Numbered from the stretch's first letter, positions 46,566-57,616 are shown. The stretch is DNA of 64,000 nucleotides from Clostridiales bacterium (GCA_022787165.1 JALFVL010000038.1:1-64000); one strand, 5' to 3'. The notes: generated by a model not told the origin, from the sequence alone. Numbers and translations are program-made.

Positions 46566-48044
46566 TTATCGCTCCGTCACGCCGACATAGACCGTCGGCG
46601 CAATCGGGTCATAGCTGTCTGTGCTGACGGTCTCCCGCTCCAGCTCGTTTCCCTGCTTGTCCAGCGTCACGCGCTCGACGAGCGCCGTATAGCCCGGCTC
46701 GCCTTCGCCGACCGGCACACGCTCGTCCGTATACGTCGCATAGCGTCCCTCGTGGTCGCGGACATAGACGGGCTCCGTGGGGATCGCCGTCGCCTGCGCC
46801 TGCGTTTCAAGCGCATAGCGGACGGAGAGCGGCTCGCCGAAGAGCTGCACCTCGCAAACCGCCGCCTCGCCGTCCGGATAGACCCTCGCGCTCACGAACA
46901 CCGGGTTGTCCGTCGGGTTGCGCAGCACGAGATCAAGCCCCTGGTCGGAGACCGCCGCCTCCTGCCCGATCTCGCAGTAGCTCACCGGGAAGACCGCCGC
47001 GTGCCGCTCCTCCACTGTCAGACCGCCCAGCAGGGCCGCGCGGTACAGCGCCGTGGAGAGCTGGCAGAGTCCGCCGCCCAGGCCGACGGCGCCCGCGCCA
47101 TAGGCCGGTTCCTCCGCCTCGACGTAGCCCGATTCCGCCGTCCTTGCGCCGGCGATGGCGTTGAAGGAGAGCGTCCCGCCCGCGTCGATCCGAACGCCGC
47201 TGAGCAGCGCCGCCGCCTTCTGCGTGTTCGTCATGGAAGCCTCGTCCGCCGGCACCGTCATCACCACGCGCGAGCGCAGGCAGCAGGCCGCTTCCAGCTG
47301 CGCGCGCGTGACCGACGGCGCGCGCAGCGTCTCGCCGGTCTGCGCTTCTCCCGGCTCGAGGGAGAGGATCGACGCCTCCACCGCCTCCCGGAGCGGCGCC
47401 GTATCCAGCGCCCAGCCGTCCTCCTCATCGGTATAGCGGAAGGGCTCGCTGTTGCCCGGCGCAAAGGCGACCGTCGCATTCACCGGGTCGCATTCCACCT
47501 GCGCGCGGATCTCCTCAAGCAGCGCGTCTGCCGCATCCATCGAATACGCGAGCACGGGCGTCGCGATCATCGGCTCCTCCCGCAGGCGAAGCATCGCGAG
47601 GAAACGCGAAACCATGCCGCCCTCCCGGCCTGCCTGCCAGAGCGCACCGAGCGTCTTTTCTGCGTCCGCGTGCAGCGCGACATCCTGCGCGGTCAGCGTC
47701 CAGCTCTGCGCCTTCCCCCTGATCGTAAACGACCACTCCGCTATCGCTTCGCCTGTCAGTCTGTTCAGCACCTCCTCGCCCTGGGCATAGCTCAACCCCC
47801 CGAGCGGCTCGCCCAGCAGCGCCGTTCCAGGGAGAAACGCCCCGGCATACGGCTGTGTGCAGGTGTAGACGTAGACCGTCGCCGCGCCGATGAGCACTGC
47901 GATCAGCAGCACGGCCAGCGATGCGGCCGCCACGCCGTTCATCCGCTTTTTTCGGCGCTTTTTCTTCTTTTGTGGCGGCAGCGGCTTCTTCTCGGGCTGC
48001 TGATCTTTGGGCGGCACATAGCCCGCCCGCGTCAAAGACGGCAT
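46566..48044 (-). CDS. VanW family protein
   Basis: LSFNAIAGARTAESGYVEAEEPAYGAGAVGLGGGLCQLSTALYRAALLGGLTVEERHAAVFPVSYCEIGQEAAVSD. Confidence 0.92.
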   Translation of the reverse strand: MPSLTRAGYVPPKDQQPEKKPLPPQKKKKRRKKRMNGVAAASLAVLLIAVLIGAATVYVYTCTQPYAGAFLPGTALLGEPLGGLSYAQGEEVLNRLTGEAIAEWSFTIRGKAQSWTLTAQDVALHADAEKTLGALWQAGREGGMVSRFLAMLRLREEPMIATPVLAYSMDAADALLEEIRAQVECDPVNATVAFAPGNSEPFRYTDEEDGWALDTAPLREAVEASILSLEPGEAQTGETLRAPSVTRAQLEAACCLRSRVVMTVPADEASMTNTQKAAALLSGVRIDAGGTLSFNAIAGARTAESGYVEAEEPAYGAGAVGLGGGLCQLSTALYRAALLGGLTVEERHAAVFPVSYCEIGQEAAVSDQGLDLVLRNPTDNPVFVSARVYPDGEAAVCEVQLFGEPLSVRYALETQAQATAIPTEPVYVRDHEGRYATYTDERVPVGEGEPGYTALVERVTLDKQGNELERETVSTDSYDPIAPTVYVGVTER

Positions 48045-48056
48045 GGTTTCACCTCG

Positions 48057-48896
48057 TCAATCCTTCAAAATGCGTGCCAGCAGCGCGGCCACATCGCTTT
48101 CCGCGTCCGTCCAGCGCTCAACGCCCTCGCCGATGCGGCTCTCGCGCACGGCCTCGCCGTGGAAATCGCTTCCACCCGTCACGAGCATACCCTCCCGCCG
48201 CGCCAGGCGCAGGAGCATCGCCGCATGGTTATTCTGCGCGCTGGGATGATAGACCTCCAGCCCGTCGAGCCCCTGCCCCTTCCATTCGCAGACGAGGGCA
48301 TCGAGCGCCATGTCGCCCAGCTTGAGCTGCATCGGGTGGGCGAGCACGGCGACACCGCCCGCCCCGTGAATCAGCGCCACCGCCTGCGCGACGCGAACTT
48401 CCTCCTTGGGCACGTAGCCACACTTGCCGGGCACGAGAAAGTGGTCAAACGCATCGCTCACCGAGCTGGCATAGCCCGCCTCGACGAGCGCCCGCGCGAC
48501 ATGCGGCCTGGCGACGACGCCGCGGGCCAGCTCATGCACGCGCGAAAGCGAGACCGTCATGCCCGCCTGCGCGAGCCTTTCGACCATCTTCCGGGCGCGC
48601 GCCTCCCGCTCCTCCCGCCGGTGGCGCGAAAACGCCAGCAGCGGCCCGTTCTGCGTGTCGATGCCGTAGCCCAGGATGTGGATTTCCTTCTGCGCGCCGC
48701 AGCTGAGCTCGACACCAGGAACCAGCCGAATACCCGCCTCCTGCGCGGCGGCCTGCGCCTCGCCAATGCCGTCAACATTGTCATGGTCGGTCAGCGCGAG
48801 CATTGTAAACCCTTCCTCCGCCGCGCGGCGGACGAGCGCCCCCGGCGCAAGCGTGCCGTCCGAGGCTGTGGAATGCAGATGCAGATCAACCTTCAT
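48057..48896 (-). CDS. PHP domain phosphoesterase
   Basis: MKVDLHLHSTASDGTLAP; LALTDHDNVDGI; VLAHPMQLKLG; VTGGSDFHGEA. Confidence 0.92.
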   Translation of the reverse strand: MKVDLHLHSTASDGTLAPGALVRRAAEEGFTMLALTDHDNVDGIGEAQAAAQEAGIRLVPGVELSCGAQKEIHILGYGIDTQNGPLLAFSRHRREEREARARKMVERLAQAGMTVSLSRVHELARGVVARPHVARALVEAGYASSVSDAFDHFLVPGKCGYVPKEEVRVAQAVALIHGAGGVAVLAHPMQLKLGDMALDALVCEWKGQGLDGLEVYHPSAQNNHAAMLLRLARREGMLVTGGSDFHGEAVRESRIGEGVERWTDAESDVAALLARILKD

Positions 48897-48986
48897 GAAC
48901 AAACCCCTTTCCACGCGCCGTTCCGGCAGTCCTTTGCTCCGTCAATCCTCTGAAAAGCTCCGGCCTCGGTCGCAAAGCTGTAAGGC

Positions 48987-49011
48987 AAAAAACCTCCCCG
49001 GAAAGGGGAGG
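48987..49011 (-). terminator. Terminator of ftsH
   Basis: Minus strand CCTCCCC ttt CCGGGGAGG region followed by T6. Confidence 0.85.
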
Positions 49012-49062
49012 CGTTTTTCCCCGGCGGGCGGAGGGGCGCTCCCCGCATCTGTCAGAGATTGC

Positions 49063-51006
49063 TTATTCTGCCTGTGCGATAGGCTCCGGCTCGCGCAGCT
49101 GTTCCTGCGCCTGCGGCTCCTCCTCGGGGAGCGGCTCGCCCTTCATGAAGGCCTCGAACTCGGCGCGGTTGAGCGTCTCCCGCTCGATGAGCAGCTCGCT
49201 CAGGCCGTCGAGCTTGTCGCGGTTTTCCGTGAGAATCGCCTTCGCCCGCTCAAAGCCCTCGTTCATTTTGCGCTGAACCTCGGCATCGATGCGCGCGGCG
49301 ACCTCCTCACTGTATGTGCGGGACTGCTGGCCATAATCGCGCGCCAGGAAGACCTGATCGTGATCGCCGCCCAGATAGATCGGCCCCATGTCGTCGCTCA
49401 TGCCGTACTGCGTCACCATGCGCCGGCAGGTATCCGTCGCATGCTGCAGATCGCTGCCCGCGCCGGTGGAAACCTCGCCAATGACGAGGCTCTCCGCCGC
49501 ATAGCCGCCCAGCGCCATCGCGACATAGTCAAGCAGCTGGGAGCGGGTCGTATAGTCGCTCTCCTGATCGGGGAGCAGCAGCGTGTGTCCGCCGCTGCCG
49601 CCGCGCGGCATGATCGTCACCAGATGCACCTTGTCGCAGCCGGGCAGCAGCTCGCCGACAATCGCATGGCCCGCCTCGTGGCAGGCGACGAGCCTCTTGT
49701 CCTGCGGCGTGACGATATGGCTCTTCTTCTCCGGGCCCATCTGCACGCGCTCGATGGCATCGTTCATGTGGCGCGCGGTGATCCTGTCCTTGCCCTCGCG
49801 CGCGCAGAGGATCGCCGCCTCGTTCATGATGTTTTCAAGATCCGCGCCCGCGAAATACGGCGTGCGCTTGGCGATGGTCGACAGGTCGACATCGTCCGCC
49901 AGCGGCTTGTCCTTCGCGTGTACGCGCAGGATCGCCTCGCGGCCGCGCACATCCGGATAGCCCACAGTGATCTGACGGTCGAAGCGGCCCGGGCGCAGCA
50001 GCGCCGGGTCGAGAATGTCCTTGCGGTTCGTCGCCGCCAGCACGATCACGCCCTCGTTGACCGCAAAGCCGTCCATCTCCACCAGGAGCTGGTTGAGGGT
50101 CTGCTCGCGCTCGTCGTGCCCGCCGCCGAGGCCCGCACCCCTGCGCCGGCCGACCGCGTCAATTTCGTCGATGAAGACGATGCAGGGCGCGTGGCGCTTC
50201 GCCTGGTCAAACAGGTCGCGCACACGGCTAGCGCCCACGCCGACGAACATCTCGACAAAATCGGAGCCCGAGATCGACATGAACGGCACGCCCGCCTCGC
50301 CCGCGACGGCCTTGGCCAGCAGCGTCTTGCCCGTGCCGGGTGGGCCGACGAGCAGCACGCCCTTGGGGATGCGCGCGCCCACGGAGGTAAAGCGCTTGGG
50401 ATTCTTGAGGAACTCGACGAGCTCCTGCATCTCCTCTTTTTCCTCCACCGCGCCCGCGACATCCGCAAACGTGATGCGGTTGCCGTCCGGCTCAAAGACG
50501 CGCGCCGTGCTGTGGCCGAAATTCATCATCTTTCCGCCGCCGCCCTGCTGGCGCATCATCATCATCCAGAAGGCCATGCAGATCACGAGCATGATCACAT
50601 ACGGCAGAAACTCGATGTACCACGGCGTTGTCACCGGCGGCAGATAGATCAGCTCAAAGCCCAGGTCAAGCTCCGTGACCGACTCGACCGGCTCGCCCGT
50701 GCGCTTCGCCGCCAGCTGGCGGCACGTTTCGACAAACGTATCCCGGCTGACCGTCGTCGCGTAATCATAGGCCTCCGGCGAGAATGCCGCCTCGGAGATG
50801 CTGCTGGCCTTCTGGCGCGCGTAGGCTGTGTCCCCCTGCAGCGCAACCTGCGCGATGACGCCGTCATCGATGTACTGCATCAGCTTGCTGTATTCGATGG
50901 TCACGCCGCGCTGCGTCGTCAGCGACTGGGAGAAAAGCTGGGCGGCGATGAGCACACCCACGATGATGAGCGCATAGACCGGAAAGCCCTTATATGATTT
51001 CTTCAA
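49063..51006 (-). CDS. ftsH: ATP-dependent zinc metalloprotease FtsH
   Basis: [64 protein letters not shown] start with GGAGG. Confidence 0.97.
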   Translation of the reverse strand: MKKSYKGFPVYALIIVGVLIAAQLFSQSLTTQRGVTIEYSKLMQYIDDGVIAQVALQGDTAYARQKASSISEAAFSPEAYDYATTVSRDTFVETCRQLAAKRTGEPVESVTELDLGFELIYLPPVTTPWYIEFLPYVIMLVICMAFWMMMMRQQGGGGKMMNFGHSTARVFEPDGNRITFADVAGAVEEKEEMQELVEFLKNPKRFTSVGARIPKGVLLVGPPGTGKTLLAKAVAGEAGVPFMSISGSDFVEMFVGVGASRVRDLFDQAKRHAPCIVFIDEIDAVGRRRGAGLGGGHDEREQTLNQLLVEMDGFAVNEGVIVLAATNRKDILDPALLRPGRFDRQITVGYPDVRGREAILRVHAKDKPLADDVDLSTIAKRTPYFAGADLENIMNEAAILCAREGKDRITARHMNDAIERVQMGPEKKSHIVTPQDKRLVACHEAGHAIVGELLPGCDKVHLVTIMPRGGSGGHTLLLPDQESDYTTRSQLLDYVAMALGGYAAESLVIGEVSTGAGSDLQHATDTCRRMVTQYGMSDDMGPIYLGGDHDQVFLARDYGQQSRTYSEEVAARIDAEVQRKMNEGFERAKAILTENRDKLDGLSELLIERETLNRAEFEAFMKGEPLPEEEPQAQEQLREPEPIAQAE

Positions 51007-51068
51007 TGGAACCTCCAACCTGTCCCGCGTCCTGCGGGGCATTCGACATGATCAGGGACGAAACCCCC

Positions 51069-51629
51069 TTATTTTTCATAAACCTCCGGGCGCAGCACGC
51101 CGATATCCGGCAGGTTGCGGTAACGCTCGTCGTAGTCAAGTCCATAGCCAACGACGAACTCGTCCGGAATCGTGAAGCCGAAGTAGTCGACCTGAAGCGG
51201 GACGCGGCGGCGCTCCGGCTTGTCCAGCAGCGTCGCGATGTGCAGAGAGGCCGCGCCGCGGCTGAGCAGATTCTCCTTGAGGAAGGAGAGCGTCATACCG
51301 GAATCGACGATATCCTCAATGATGAGCACATCCCGGCCGTTGACCGGCTTGTCCAGATCCTTGAGGATGCGCACGACACCCGAGGATTTGGTCGCGCTGC
51401 CGTAGCTGGAGATGGCCATGAAGTCCATCGTCATCGGCAGGTCGATCTCCCGCACGAGGTCGACAAAGAAGACGACCGCGCCCTTGAGGATGCAGATGAC
51501 CGTCAGATCCTTGCCCTGAAAATCCTTCGTAATTTGCCGTCCCATTTCCTTAACGCGGCTGGCGATCTGCTCTCTCGTGAGCAGCAGCTCGTCCTTGAGG
51601 TCGGCATAGGTAACACGCTTTTCATCCAT
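51069..51629 (-). CDS. hpt: Hypoxanthine phosphoribosyltransferase
   Basis: VNGRDVLIIEDIVDSGMTL; VPLQVDYFGFTIPDEFVVGYGLDYDERYRNLPDIGVL. Confidence 0.96.
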   Translation of the reverse strand: MDEKRVTYADLKDELLLTREQIASRVKEMGRQITKDFQGKDLTVICILKGAVVFFVDLVREIDLPMTMDFMAISSYGSATKSSGVVRILKDLDKPVNGRDVLIIEDIVDSGMTLSFLKENLLSRGAASLHIATLLDKPERRRVPLQVDYFGFTIPDEFVVGYGLDYDERYRNLPDIGVLRPEVYEK

Positions 51630-51653
51630 CTGTCTGTTCCCCCTGAAATCTTC

Positions 51654-53054
51654 TCATGTCAAAGCGCCGTCTCCCTTTTTCAAGGGAAAACCGGCCCTCA
51701 AACCTTCTGCATGCATCCGGCGTCCAAGGAACGTCACGAGCTTCGTCCTTTCTCCCTCGCGCGCGCGGCAGGCCTCGCCGGGCCTCAGGCCGACCGCCCA
51801 GAGGATCCCCGCTTCTCCCCGGAGAATCGGCACGCTTTTTCGCATCGCGCGCTCTACGCCGGCCTCGATCATCAGCTTTTTGAGCGGCACCGGCGTATGC
51901 CGCCCAAAGGGCACCATGCTGTCGCCCTCGCGCCGGGCAGTCACCGCGCAGCCGCGCAGCAGCCGCTCCGGGATGACCTGCGAGGCCTTTCCGTCGCCCG
52001 TCTCGCCCGCGTTTGCGTCGCGCACGGCAAACGTCCCGAAGGGCGTCTGCGTCAGGCCGTCCGCAGAGAGCGGAACCGGCTCAATCCGCGCCTTCGCACG
52101 CGTCAGGCAAAGATAGCGCGCGCCAAGCCTCGCCTGGGCGCCGTTGGTCAGGTTGATGGCCGCCGTCTCCCGCTCCAAGGCGCGGGAAATGGCTCCAATC
52201 GTTCTGGCGCTCTGCGCCCCGACGCCCGCGCTCTGCGCCAGACGGACAATCGCGCGGGAGCGCAGCGCCTCGTGAAGCGGCTCCAGCTGCGCGCGCTCCA
52301 TCGCCGCGCCGTCGACCAGCGCCGTCACGCGCAGATCGAGCGCGTCCAGCTGCTGCACAAAAAAATCCTCGTCGCGCTGCGCGGCGCGCGCCAGACGGCA
52401 AAGCGCCTCCCCCGCGCCGGGACAGGCCCGCTCCAGCTCCGGCATCACGCGCAGGCGAACGCGGTTGCGCGCAGGCTCCGGGCTTTCGTTGGTCGCGTCC
52501 TCGCGCCACGGCTGGCCGATTTTCAGCAGGTAGGCGCGCAGCTCGTCCGGGGAAGCCTCCAACAGCGGACGGATCAGCAGCCCGCTGCGATACCGCATCG
52601 CGCAGAGCCCGCGCAGATCGCTGCCCCGGCCCGCGTGCAGCAGCACCGTCTCCGCCTGATCCCGCGCGTGATGCGCCAGCGCGATCGCATCCGCGCCGGT
52701 TTGGCGCGCCGTATCCTCCAAAAAGGCGTAACGCAGCGTTCTCGCCGCGTCCTCCAGGCCGCAGCCGTTTTCTTTGGCATAGCCGGGCGCATCGACGCGC
52801 GCGGTATACAGCGGCACCCTGAGCCTCTCGCACAGCGCGGCGACAAACGCCATATCCCGAAGCGATTCCCCGCCCCGGATGCCGTGCTCCACATGTGCGC
52901 AGGAGACCTTCAGGGAGAGCCTCTCCCTCGCCTCGCATAAAAAACAAAGCAGCGCCGTCGAGTCCGCACCGCCGCTGACCGCCGCGAGCACATGCGCGCC
53001 CGGCGCAAGACGGCACGCCCGCGTCAGGCGCAGGCAAAATTCCTCTGTCGTCAT
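51654..53054 (-). CDS. tilS: tRNA(Ile)-lysidine synthase
   Basis: LAAVSGGADSTALLCFL; ALAHHARDQAETVLLHAGRGSDLRGLCAM. Confidence 0.95.
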   Translation of the reverse strand: MTTEEFCLRLTRACRLAPGAHVLAAVSGGADSTALLCFLCEARERLSLKVSCAHVEHGIRGGESLRDMAFVAALCERLRVPLYTARVDAPGYAKENGCGLEDAARTLRYAFLEDTARQTGADAIALAHHARDQAETVLLHAGRGSDLRGLCAMRYRSGLLIRPLLEASPDELRAYLLKIGQPWREDATNESPEPARNRVRLRVMPELERACPGAGEALCRLARAAQRDEDFFVQQLDALDLRVTALVDGAAMERAQLEPLHEALRSRAIVRLAQSAGVGAQSARTIGAISRALERETAAINLTNGAQARLGARYLCLTRAKARIEPVPLSADGLTQTPFGTFAVRDANAGETGDGKASQVIPERLLRGCAVTARREGDSMVPFGRHTPVPLKKLMIEAGVERAMRKSVPILRGEAGILWAVGLRPGEACRAREGERTKLVTFLGRRMHAEGLRAGFPLKKGDGALT

Positions 53055-53082
53055 GCCGCATACTCCTGTCTACACAAGCTCT

Positions 53083-53111
53083 ATTGTACCCTCTCCCGCC
53101 CAAAATGGCAA
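53083..53111 (-). promoter_or_regulatory. Sigma-A promoter for tilS
   Basis: Minus strand TTGCCA-N17-TACAAT. Confidence 0.7.
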
Positions 53112-53122
53112 GGCTTGCGCGC

Positions 53123-53155
53123 AAAAAAAGCGCTGGAAGTGACGCCCTCCAGCGC
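53123..53155 (-). terminator. Terminator of spoIIE
   Basis: Minus strand GCGCTGGA gggcgtcact TCCAGCGC T7. Confidence 0.88.
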
Positions 53156-53179
53156 AGCGCGCAGAAAAATCCCCCCTCT

Positions 53180-55231
53180 TTACTCCATCCTCTCCCGGCT
53201 CACGCGCGCGCAGAGCACGGCCATATCGTCCCTGGCCGCCTCTCCGCCCAGCGCCTCGGCGATCAGACGCTCTCCGACCGCCTGCGGATGCAGCCAGGCG
53301 AGCCGGGCCACCGCCTCTCGCAGCGCGCCCTCCCCGCCGGGATAGGCGTCCGTCACGCCGTCCGTCATCATGACCACCACGTCTCCGGGGTGCAGCGTCA
53401 TGCGCAGCGAGCGCGATTCGACGTCCGGCAGCACGCCGACGGGCAGCGTGTCCGCGCCGATGGCGCGCACCTCCCCCTCTCGCACGACGTAGGAGACACA
53501 GGCGCCGAGCTTTTCAAATGCCGTTTCGCCCGTGTGAAGGTTGATCACGCACAGGTCCATCGTCGCATACATCTCCCGCCCCGTACACAGCAGCATCAGG
53601 GCATTGACGACGTCCAGCGCCTGCGCGCGGGTGTATCCGGCGCCAAGGCTCTCGCAGAGCAGCTTCAGCGCCATGTGACTCTCCTCCAGCGCCGAAACGC
53701 CGCTGCCCATGCCGTCGGAAAGCGCGAGCACATGCCGCCCGCCCGGCAGCGCGCGGGAGATGTAGCTGTCCCCTGCGACGTCCTCGCCCGAGCGGCTGCG
53801 CGTCGCCGCGCCGATCTCCAGATGCAGCGCGGGCGACTGTTCAAAGATGGCCTGCGTGCCAAGCATGTCCTCGCGTCGGCAGGGCCGCATCGCCACGCCG
53901 CAGGCCTGGCTGACCAACGCCTGCAGGGAGATGGCCGCGACGGCCTCCGGCTTGAGCAGCATGACCTCCATCCGCTCGCCCATGCGCAGCGCGTAGGCCA
54001 CGCGAACCTCCTCCATCCCCTCCCGCAGCAGCGCATAGCGGATGCGGCGATACGCCTCGTCGTCGGGATGGATCTCGCTGAGCGTGCGCTCGCAGACCTG
54101 ATGCGCGCTGGCGCTCGTCTTTTGAAGCAGGCTGATGCAGGCCTCCGCTCCCTCGGCCTGACCGCCGCTGAGCCCCTTCATCATCCTGGCGGTGTCCTCG
54201 TAGAGCTTCGCCCAGGCGTGGATCATCGACGCACAGCGCACGGCGACAGCCTCGCTCTGGGTCATCTCCTCGGGCTCCTCCCGCTCAATCAGCCCCGTGA
54301 CGGCACTGCGCCGCACGCTGGAGAGCAGCAGAAATGGCACAATGCCCGGCAGGCAGAACAGGAACAGGCGAATGGCGCTCAGATCGCCGCCGAGCACGGC
54401 CCCGGCCGCCGCCATGCCCAGCGTCATCAGCAGCGCGCAGAGGCTCCTGCGGCTGGTTCGCAGCGCTGCGGCGAGAAAGCCGCCGCAAAGCAGCATCGCC
54501 AGCGGATTCGCGCTCGTCAACTCGAGCGAGAGCACCGTGCCCATGACGCCCGCGCAGAGCACGGCCTGTGCCGCGCCGCCGACATAGGCATGCTCAAGCG
54601 TCAGATAGCAGCCAAGCGCCATCGCGAGCGCCGCGCCGCCGGGAATCGGCATCAGCCCCGCCGCCAGCGACGCGCAGACCGCCAGCATGCAGAGCGGCCG
54701 CGTCTGGCCGTCGAGCTCATCCCTGTGCGCGGCGCTGAGCACGGCGCCGTCATACAGTGCGCTCAGACCCGCGCCTGCGGCAGCCGTGAGCAGCAGCACG
54801 GCGACGCCCAGCGGCGAATCGACCCCCATCACCGCGCCGGCTGTCAGCTCTGCCAGAAAGACGGCCAGCGGCATCTGCCGCTTCACCCAGAGGCAGGCCG
54901 TCAGCCACAGCAGCGTCGCCGCCGGAAGCTGCCAGCAGCAGATGACCTCGCCCACGCCATAGCTGACGACGAAGCCAGTCATCATCCCGGCAAACGCTGC
55001 GGGCACAAGCAGCCCCCGTCGCAGCAGCACGGCGAACATCGCGAGCTGGCAGGCATAGCCGCCGCCCGGCAGTCTTGCGCCCGTCAGCGCCGCCATCATC
55101 GCCGCGCAGAGCACGCGCTGCATGGCAGTTCCCCGGGTGCGCAGCGTCCATTCAATGCCCTCCAGGAAGCGCATATCCCTCCTGTGCAGGCCGTCCTCCC
55201 GAGCATGGAGCGATCCCGTAGCCTGTGCCAT
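53180..55231 (-). CDS. spoIIE: Stage II sporulation protein E (PP2C phosphatase)
   Basis: Multi-TM N-terminus; GDSYISRALPGGRHVLALSDGMGSGVSALEES; PGDVVVMMTDGVTDAYPG. Confidence 0.93.
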   Translation of the reverse strand: MAQATGSLHAREDGLHRRDMRFLEGIEWTLRTRGTAMQRVLCAAMMAALTGARLPGGGYACQLAMFAVLLRRGLLVPAAFAGMMTGFVVSYGVGEVICCWQLPAATLLWLTACLWVKRQMPLAVFLAELTAGAVMGVDSPLGVAVLLLTAAAGAGLSALYDGAVLSAAHRDELDGQTRPLCMLAVCASLAAGLMPIPGGAALAMALGCYLTLEHAYVGGAAQAVLCAGVMGTVLSLELTSANPLAMLLCGGFLAAALRTSRRSLCALLMTLGMAAAGAVLGGDLSAIRLFLFCLPGIVPFLLLSSVRRSAVTGLIEREEPEEMTQSEAVAVRCASMIHAWAKLYEDTARMMKGLSGGQAEGAEACISLLQKTSASAHQVCERTLSEIHPDDEAYRRIRYALLREGMEEVRVAYALRMGERMEVMLLKPEAVAAISLQALVSQACGVAMRPCRREDMLGTQAIFEQSPALHLEIGAATRSRSGEDVAGDSYISRALPGGRHVLALSDGMGSGVSALEESHMALKLLCESLGAGYTRAQALDVVNALMLLCTGREMYATMDLCVINLHTGETAFEKLGACVSYVVREGEVRAIGADTLPVGVLPDVESRSLRMTLHPGDVVVMMTDGVTDAYPGGEGALREAVARLAWLHPQAVGERLIAEALGGEAARDDMAVLCARVSRERME

Positions 55232-55306
55232 AGCGAGCCCCCCAACCGTTATCAGATGGACTCATTGTATAGCCTGTCTGTTTCTTTTTCTGTCGCTTGA
55301 CGGCGC

Positions 55307-55343
55307 AAAAAAAGGGAAGCGCCGGACAGCTTTCGCGCTTCCC
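55307..55343 (-). terminator. Terminator of rmuC
   Basis: Minus strand GGGAAGCGC gaaagctgtccg GCGCTTCCC T7. Confidence 0.85.
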
Positions 55344-55362
55344 CGTATTCCTTGTCAGCCTG

Positions 55363-56817
55363 TCAGTCCCATTCGTCCCCGTCGTCGCTCTGCGGCAGCT
55401 CCTGCTCGCCAAGCAGGCGTCTGGCCTCGCCCGCGGGCAGCTCGCCCACGTCGCTCAGCCTGCGCGCGATGCTCTCGCTGTGGCGCTGCGCGCTTTCAAT
55501 GCTCTCGCTCGCCTGACGAAGCTGCTTCTGCGTCCGCCCGAGCAGGCTGGCAAAGCTGCCGATGTCCGTGCGCACGGCCGCCAGCAGGTTGGCGATCTCC
55601 TCGGTCCGCTGCTCGATGGCCAGCGAGCGGAAGCCCATTTGCAGGCTCGAGAGCAGCGCGCTGAGCGTCGTCGGCCCGGCAACCACCATGCGGCTCTCCT
55701 GCTGGATGCGCTCGGCGAGGCCGCTGATGCGCAGCACCTCGCTGTACAGCCCCTCGCTCTGCAAAAAGAGCACGGCATAGTCCGTCGTATACGGCGGCGC
55801 GATCAGCTTTTCAGACATGCGCCGCGCGTGCATCCGCACGGCGGATTCGAGCAGGTCGCGCGCGTTATCCACCTGCTCGCGCGTGCCGTTTTGAAGCGCG
55901 GCGCGCAGCTCGCTGTATTCGCGCATCGGCAGGCTCGCGTCCAGCGGCAGATAGACCGTGTGCCCATGCCCCTGGCCCGGCATGACAACCGCGTAATCGG
56001 CCACGGCCTCGCCGCCCGGGCGCACGGCAGCATGCTGCGCATACTGCTCCGGCGCAAGCATCTGCGCCAGCAGCGCGCCCAGCTGCACCTCGCCCCAGAC
56101 GCCCAGCGGCTGCGCCCCGCCCAGCGTGCGGCTGAGCTCATCGACGCTCCCCGCGAGGGACTGCATTGCGCTCAGGCTGCTGGTCACCTGCTCCAGCCGC
56201 CGCGTCACGGCGGCGAACGACGCCTCCAGGCGCGAATCGACCGTCGCGTTCAGCTTTTCGTCGACCGTCTGGCGCATTTGCTCGAGCTGGGCGCGGTTGT
56301 CCTCGCTCATGCGCGCAAGCCCGCCCTCCAGCGTCTCGCGCATGCGCTCCATGCGCGTCTCGTTGCCGGCAAGCTTTTCGTCGAGCGTCCGGCTGACGCC
56401 GCTGAGCCGCTCCTCATAGACGCCCAGGCGCCTATCCATCGTCTGGCGGATGCGCTCGATGCGCTCCTCCTCCTGGCGGCCCGCCGCGCGCAGCTGCCCG
56501 CCCAGCGCGTCCATCTGTCCCTGCTGGGTGCGCGTCATCTCGCCCATCATGCGCATCATCGAATCGCTGACGGACTGCATCGCGCGGTCGATCTCCTGGC
56601 GCGCGGTCTCGCTGCTTTTCGCCGTCTGCTCGCCCGCCGCGGCCAGCTGCTGCGCCGTCTCCTGCGAGAGGCGCTCAAACCGTTCCTCCGACCGCCGCGA
56701 TCTGCGGCTGACAATCAGAAGCGCCGCGCCCATCAGCGCCGCCAGCAGCAGGCAAAGCGCCGCGAGTCCCAGCAGCAGCTGCTGCCCGCTCAGGGAAAGA
56801 ATGGATCCGATTTCCAT
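55363..56817 (-). CDS. rmuC: DNA recombination protein RmuC
   Basis: TM + coiled coil then LGGAQPLGVWGEVQLGALLAQMLAPEQYAQHAAVRPGGEAVADYAVVMPGQGHGHTVYLPLDASLPM. Confidence 0.93.
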   Translation of the reverse strand: MEIGSILSLSGQQLLLGLAALCLLLAALMGAALLIVSRRSRRSEERFERLSQETAQQLAAAGEQTAKSSETARQEIDRAMQSVSDSMMRMMGEMTRTQQGQMDALGGQLRAAGRQEEERIERIRQTMDRRLGVYEERLSGVSRTLDEKLAGNETRMERMRETLEGGLARMSEDNRAQLEQMRQTVDEKLNATVDSRLEASFAAVTRRLEQVTSSLSAMQSLAGSVDELSRTLGGAQPLGVWGEVQLGALLAQMLAPEQYAQHAAVRPGGEAVADYAVVMPGQGHGHTVYLPLDASLPMREYSELRAALQNGTREQVDNARDLLESAVRMHARRMSEKLIAPPYTTDYAVLFLQSEGLYSEVLRISGLAERIQQESRMVVAGPTTLSALLSSLQMGFRSLAIEQRTEEIANLLAAVRTDIGSFASLLGRTQKQLRQASESIESAQRHSESIARRLSDVGELPAGEARRLLGEQELPQSDDGDEWD

Positions 56818-56919
56818 GGTTTCACGCTCCCGTTCCGACCCGCCGCTCTTTTCCGCGGGGGACAAATGTGCTATAATGATGCATCATGAATTCTGCCGCG
56901 CGGCAGAGGAGGTTATACG

Positions 56920-57543
56920 ATGGCCCAAAAACGCAGAAAAGACCTCATCGAAAAACGCAGGCAGCAGCGAATCACGCTGCTGTGCATCGCGGGCGGAATC
57001 GGCGCGATTCTGCTGAGCGTTCTGATCTGTCTGATCGCCTTTGACATCCGTCTGCCCGGCGGCGAGGAGGCCGCGCCGGAGCAGACGGCGATCCCCTACG
57101 ACGCGTCTCTCCCCTTTTCGCTCTCCGATCTGAGCAGCGAACAGCTCCAGCAGCTGCGCGCGCAGGGCAGCCTGCGCGTGAGCGACGGTCCGCGGGGTAT
57201 CAGCGTCGGGGACAGCCTCGACCTGCTGCTCACCCGTTACCCCTCGTCCTTCACGCAGAAGCAGGCGGACAGCGACCAGACCGGCGAGCAGTCCGACGAG
57301 GAGATCATCCTCTACTGTGCCGATTACTTCGAAAACCAGAACGGCGTGATGACCGCCCTGCCCCCGCGCGGCCTGCTGAGCGTGGACACGGGAAACATCA
57401 TTGTGACGCTGCTGGCGCCAACATCCGCCTATCCTGCCGGAACGCTGGATAACTACGGCAGTTATGAGCACGTCTACTGTCGCTATACCATCGATCCCGA
57501 CACGATGACCATCTCCTCCATCGTCCTGGGCCTGGACCGCTAG
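56920..57543 (+). CDS. Single-TM protein of unknown function, probably extracytoplasmic
   Basis: MAQKRRKDLIEKRRQQRITLLCIAGGIGAILLSVLICLIAF...; GGAGG RBS; TATAAT upstream. Confidence 0.75.
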   Translation: MAQKRRKDLIEKRRQQRITLLCIAGGIGAILLSVLICLIAFDIRLPGGEEAAPEQTAIPYDASLPFSLSDLSSEQLQQLRAQGSLRVSDGPRGISVGDSLDLLLTRYPSSFTQKQADSDQTGEQSDEEIILYCADYFENQNGVMTALPPRGLLSVDTGNIIVTLLAPTSAYPAGTLDNYGSYEHVYCRYTIDPDTMTISSIVLGLDR

Positions 57544-57562
57544 GGCACGCTTTCCTCTGTTT

Positions 57563-57591
57563 ATTATAGGGAGGAAAGCCGGGCTTGTCAA
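57563..57591 (-). promoter_or_regulatory. Perfect consensus sigma-A promoter directed antisense to 56920-57543
   Basis: Minus strand TTGACA-N17 (AGCCCGGCTTTCCTCCC)-TATAAT. Confidence 0.82.
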
Positions 57592-57616
57592 CGCGGGAAT
57601 CCCCCCATACGAATCG

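Noticed and set aside
55262-55300. Spo0A box/promoter of spoIIE
   Set aside because: TGTCGCT and TATACAAT-like elements are present, but spacing does not fit cleanly; too weak to call.
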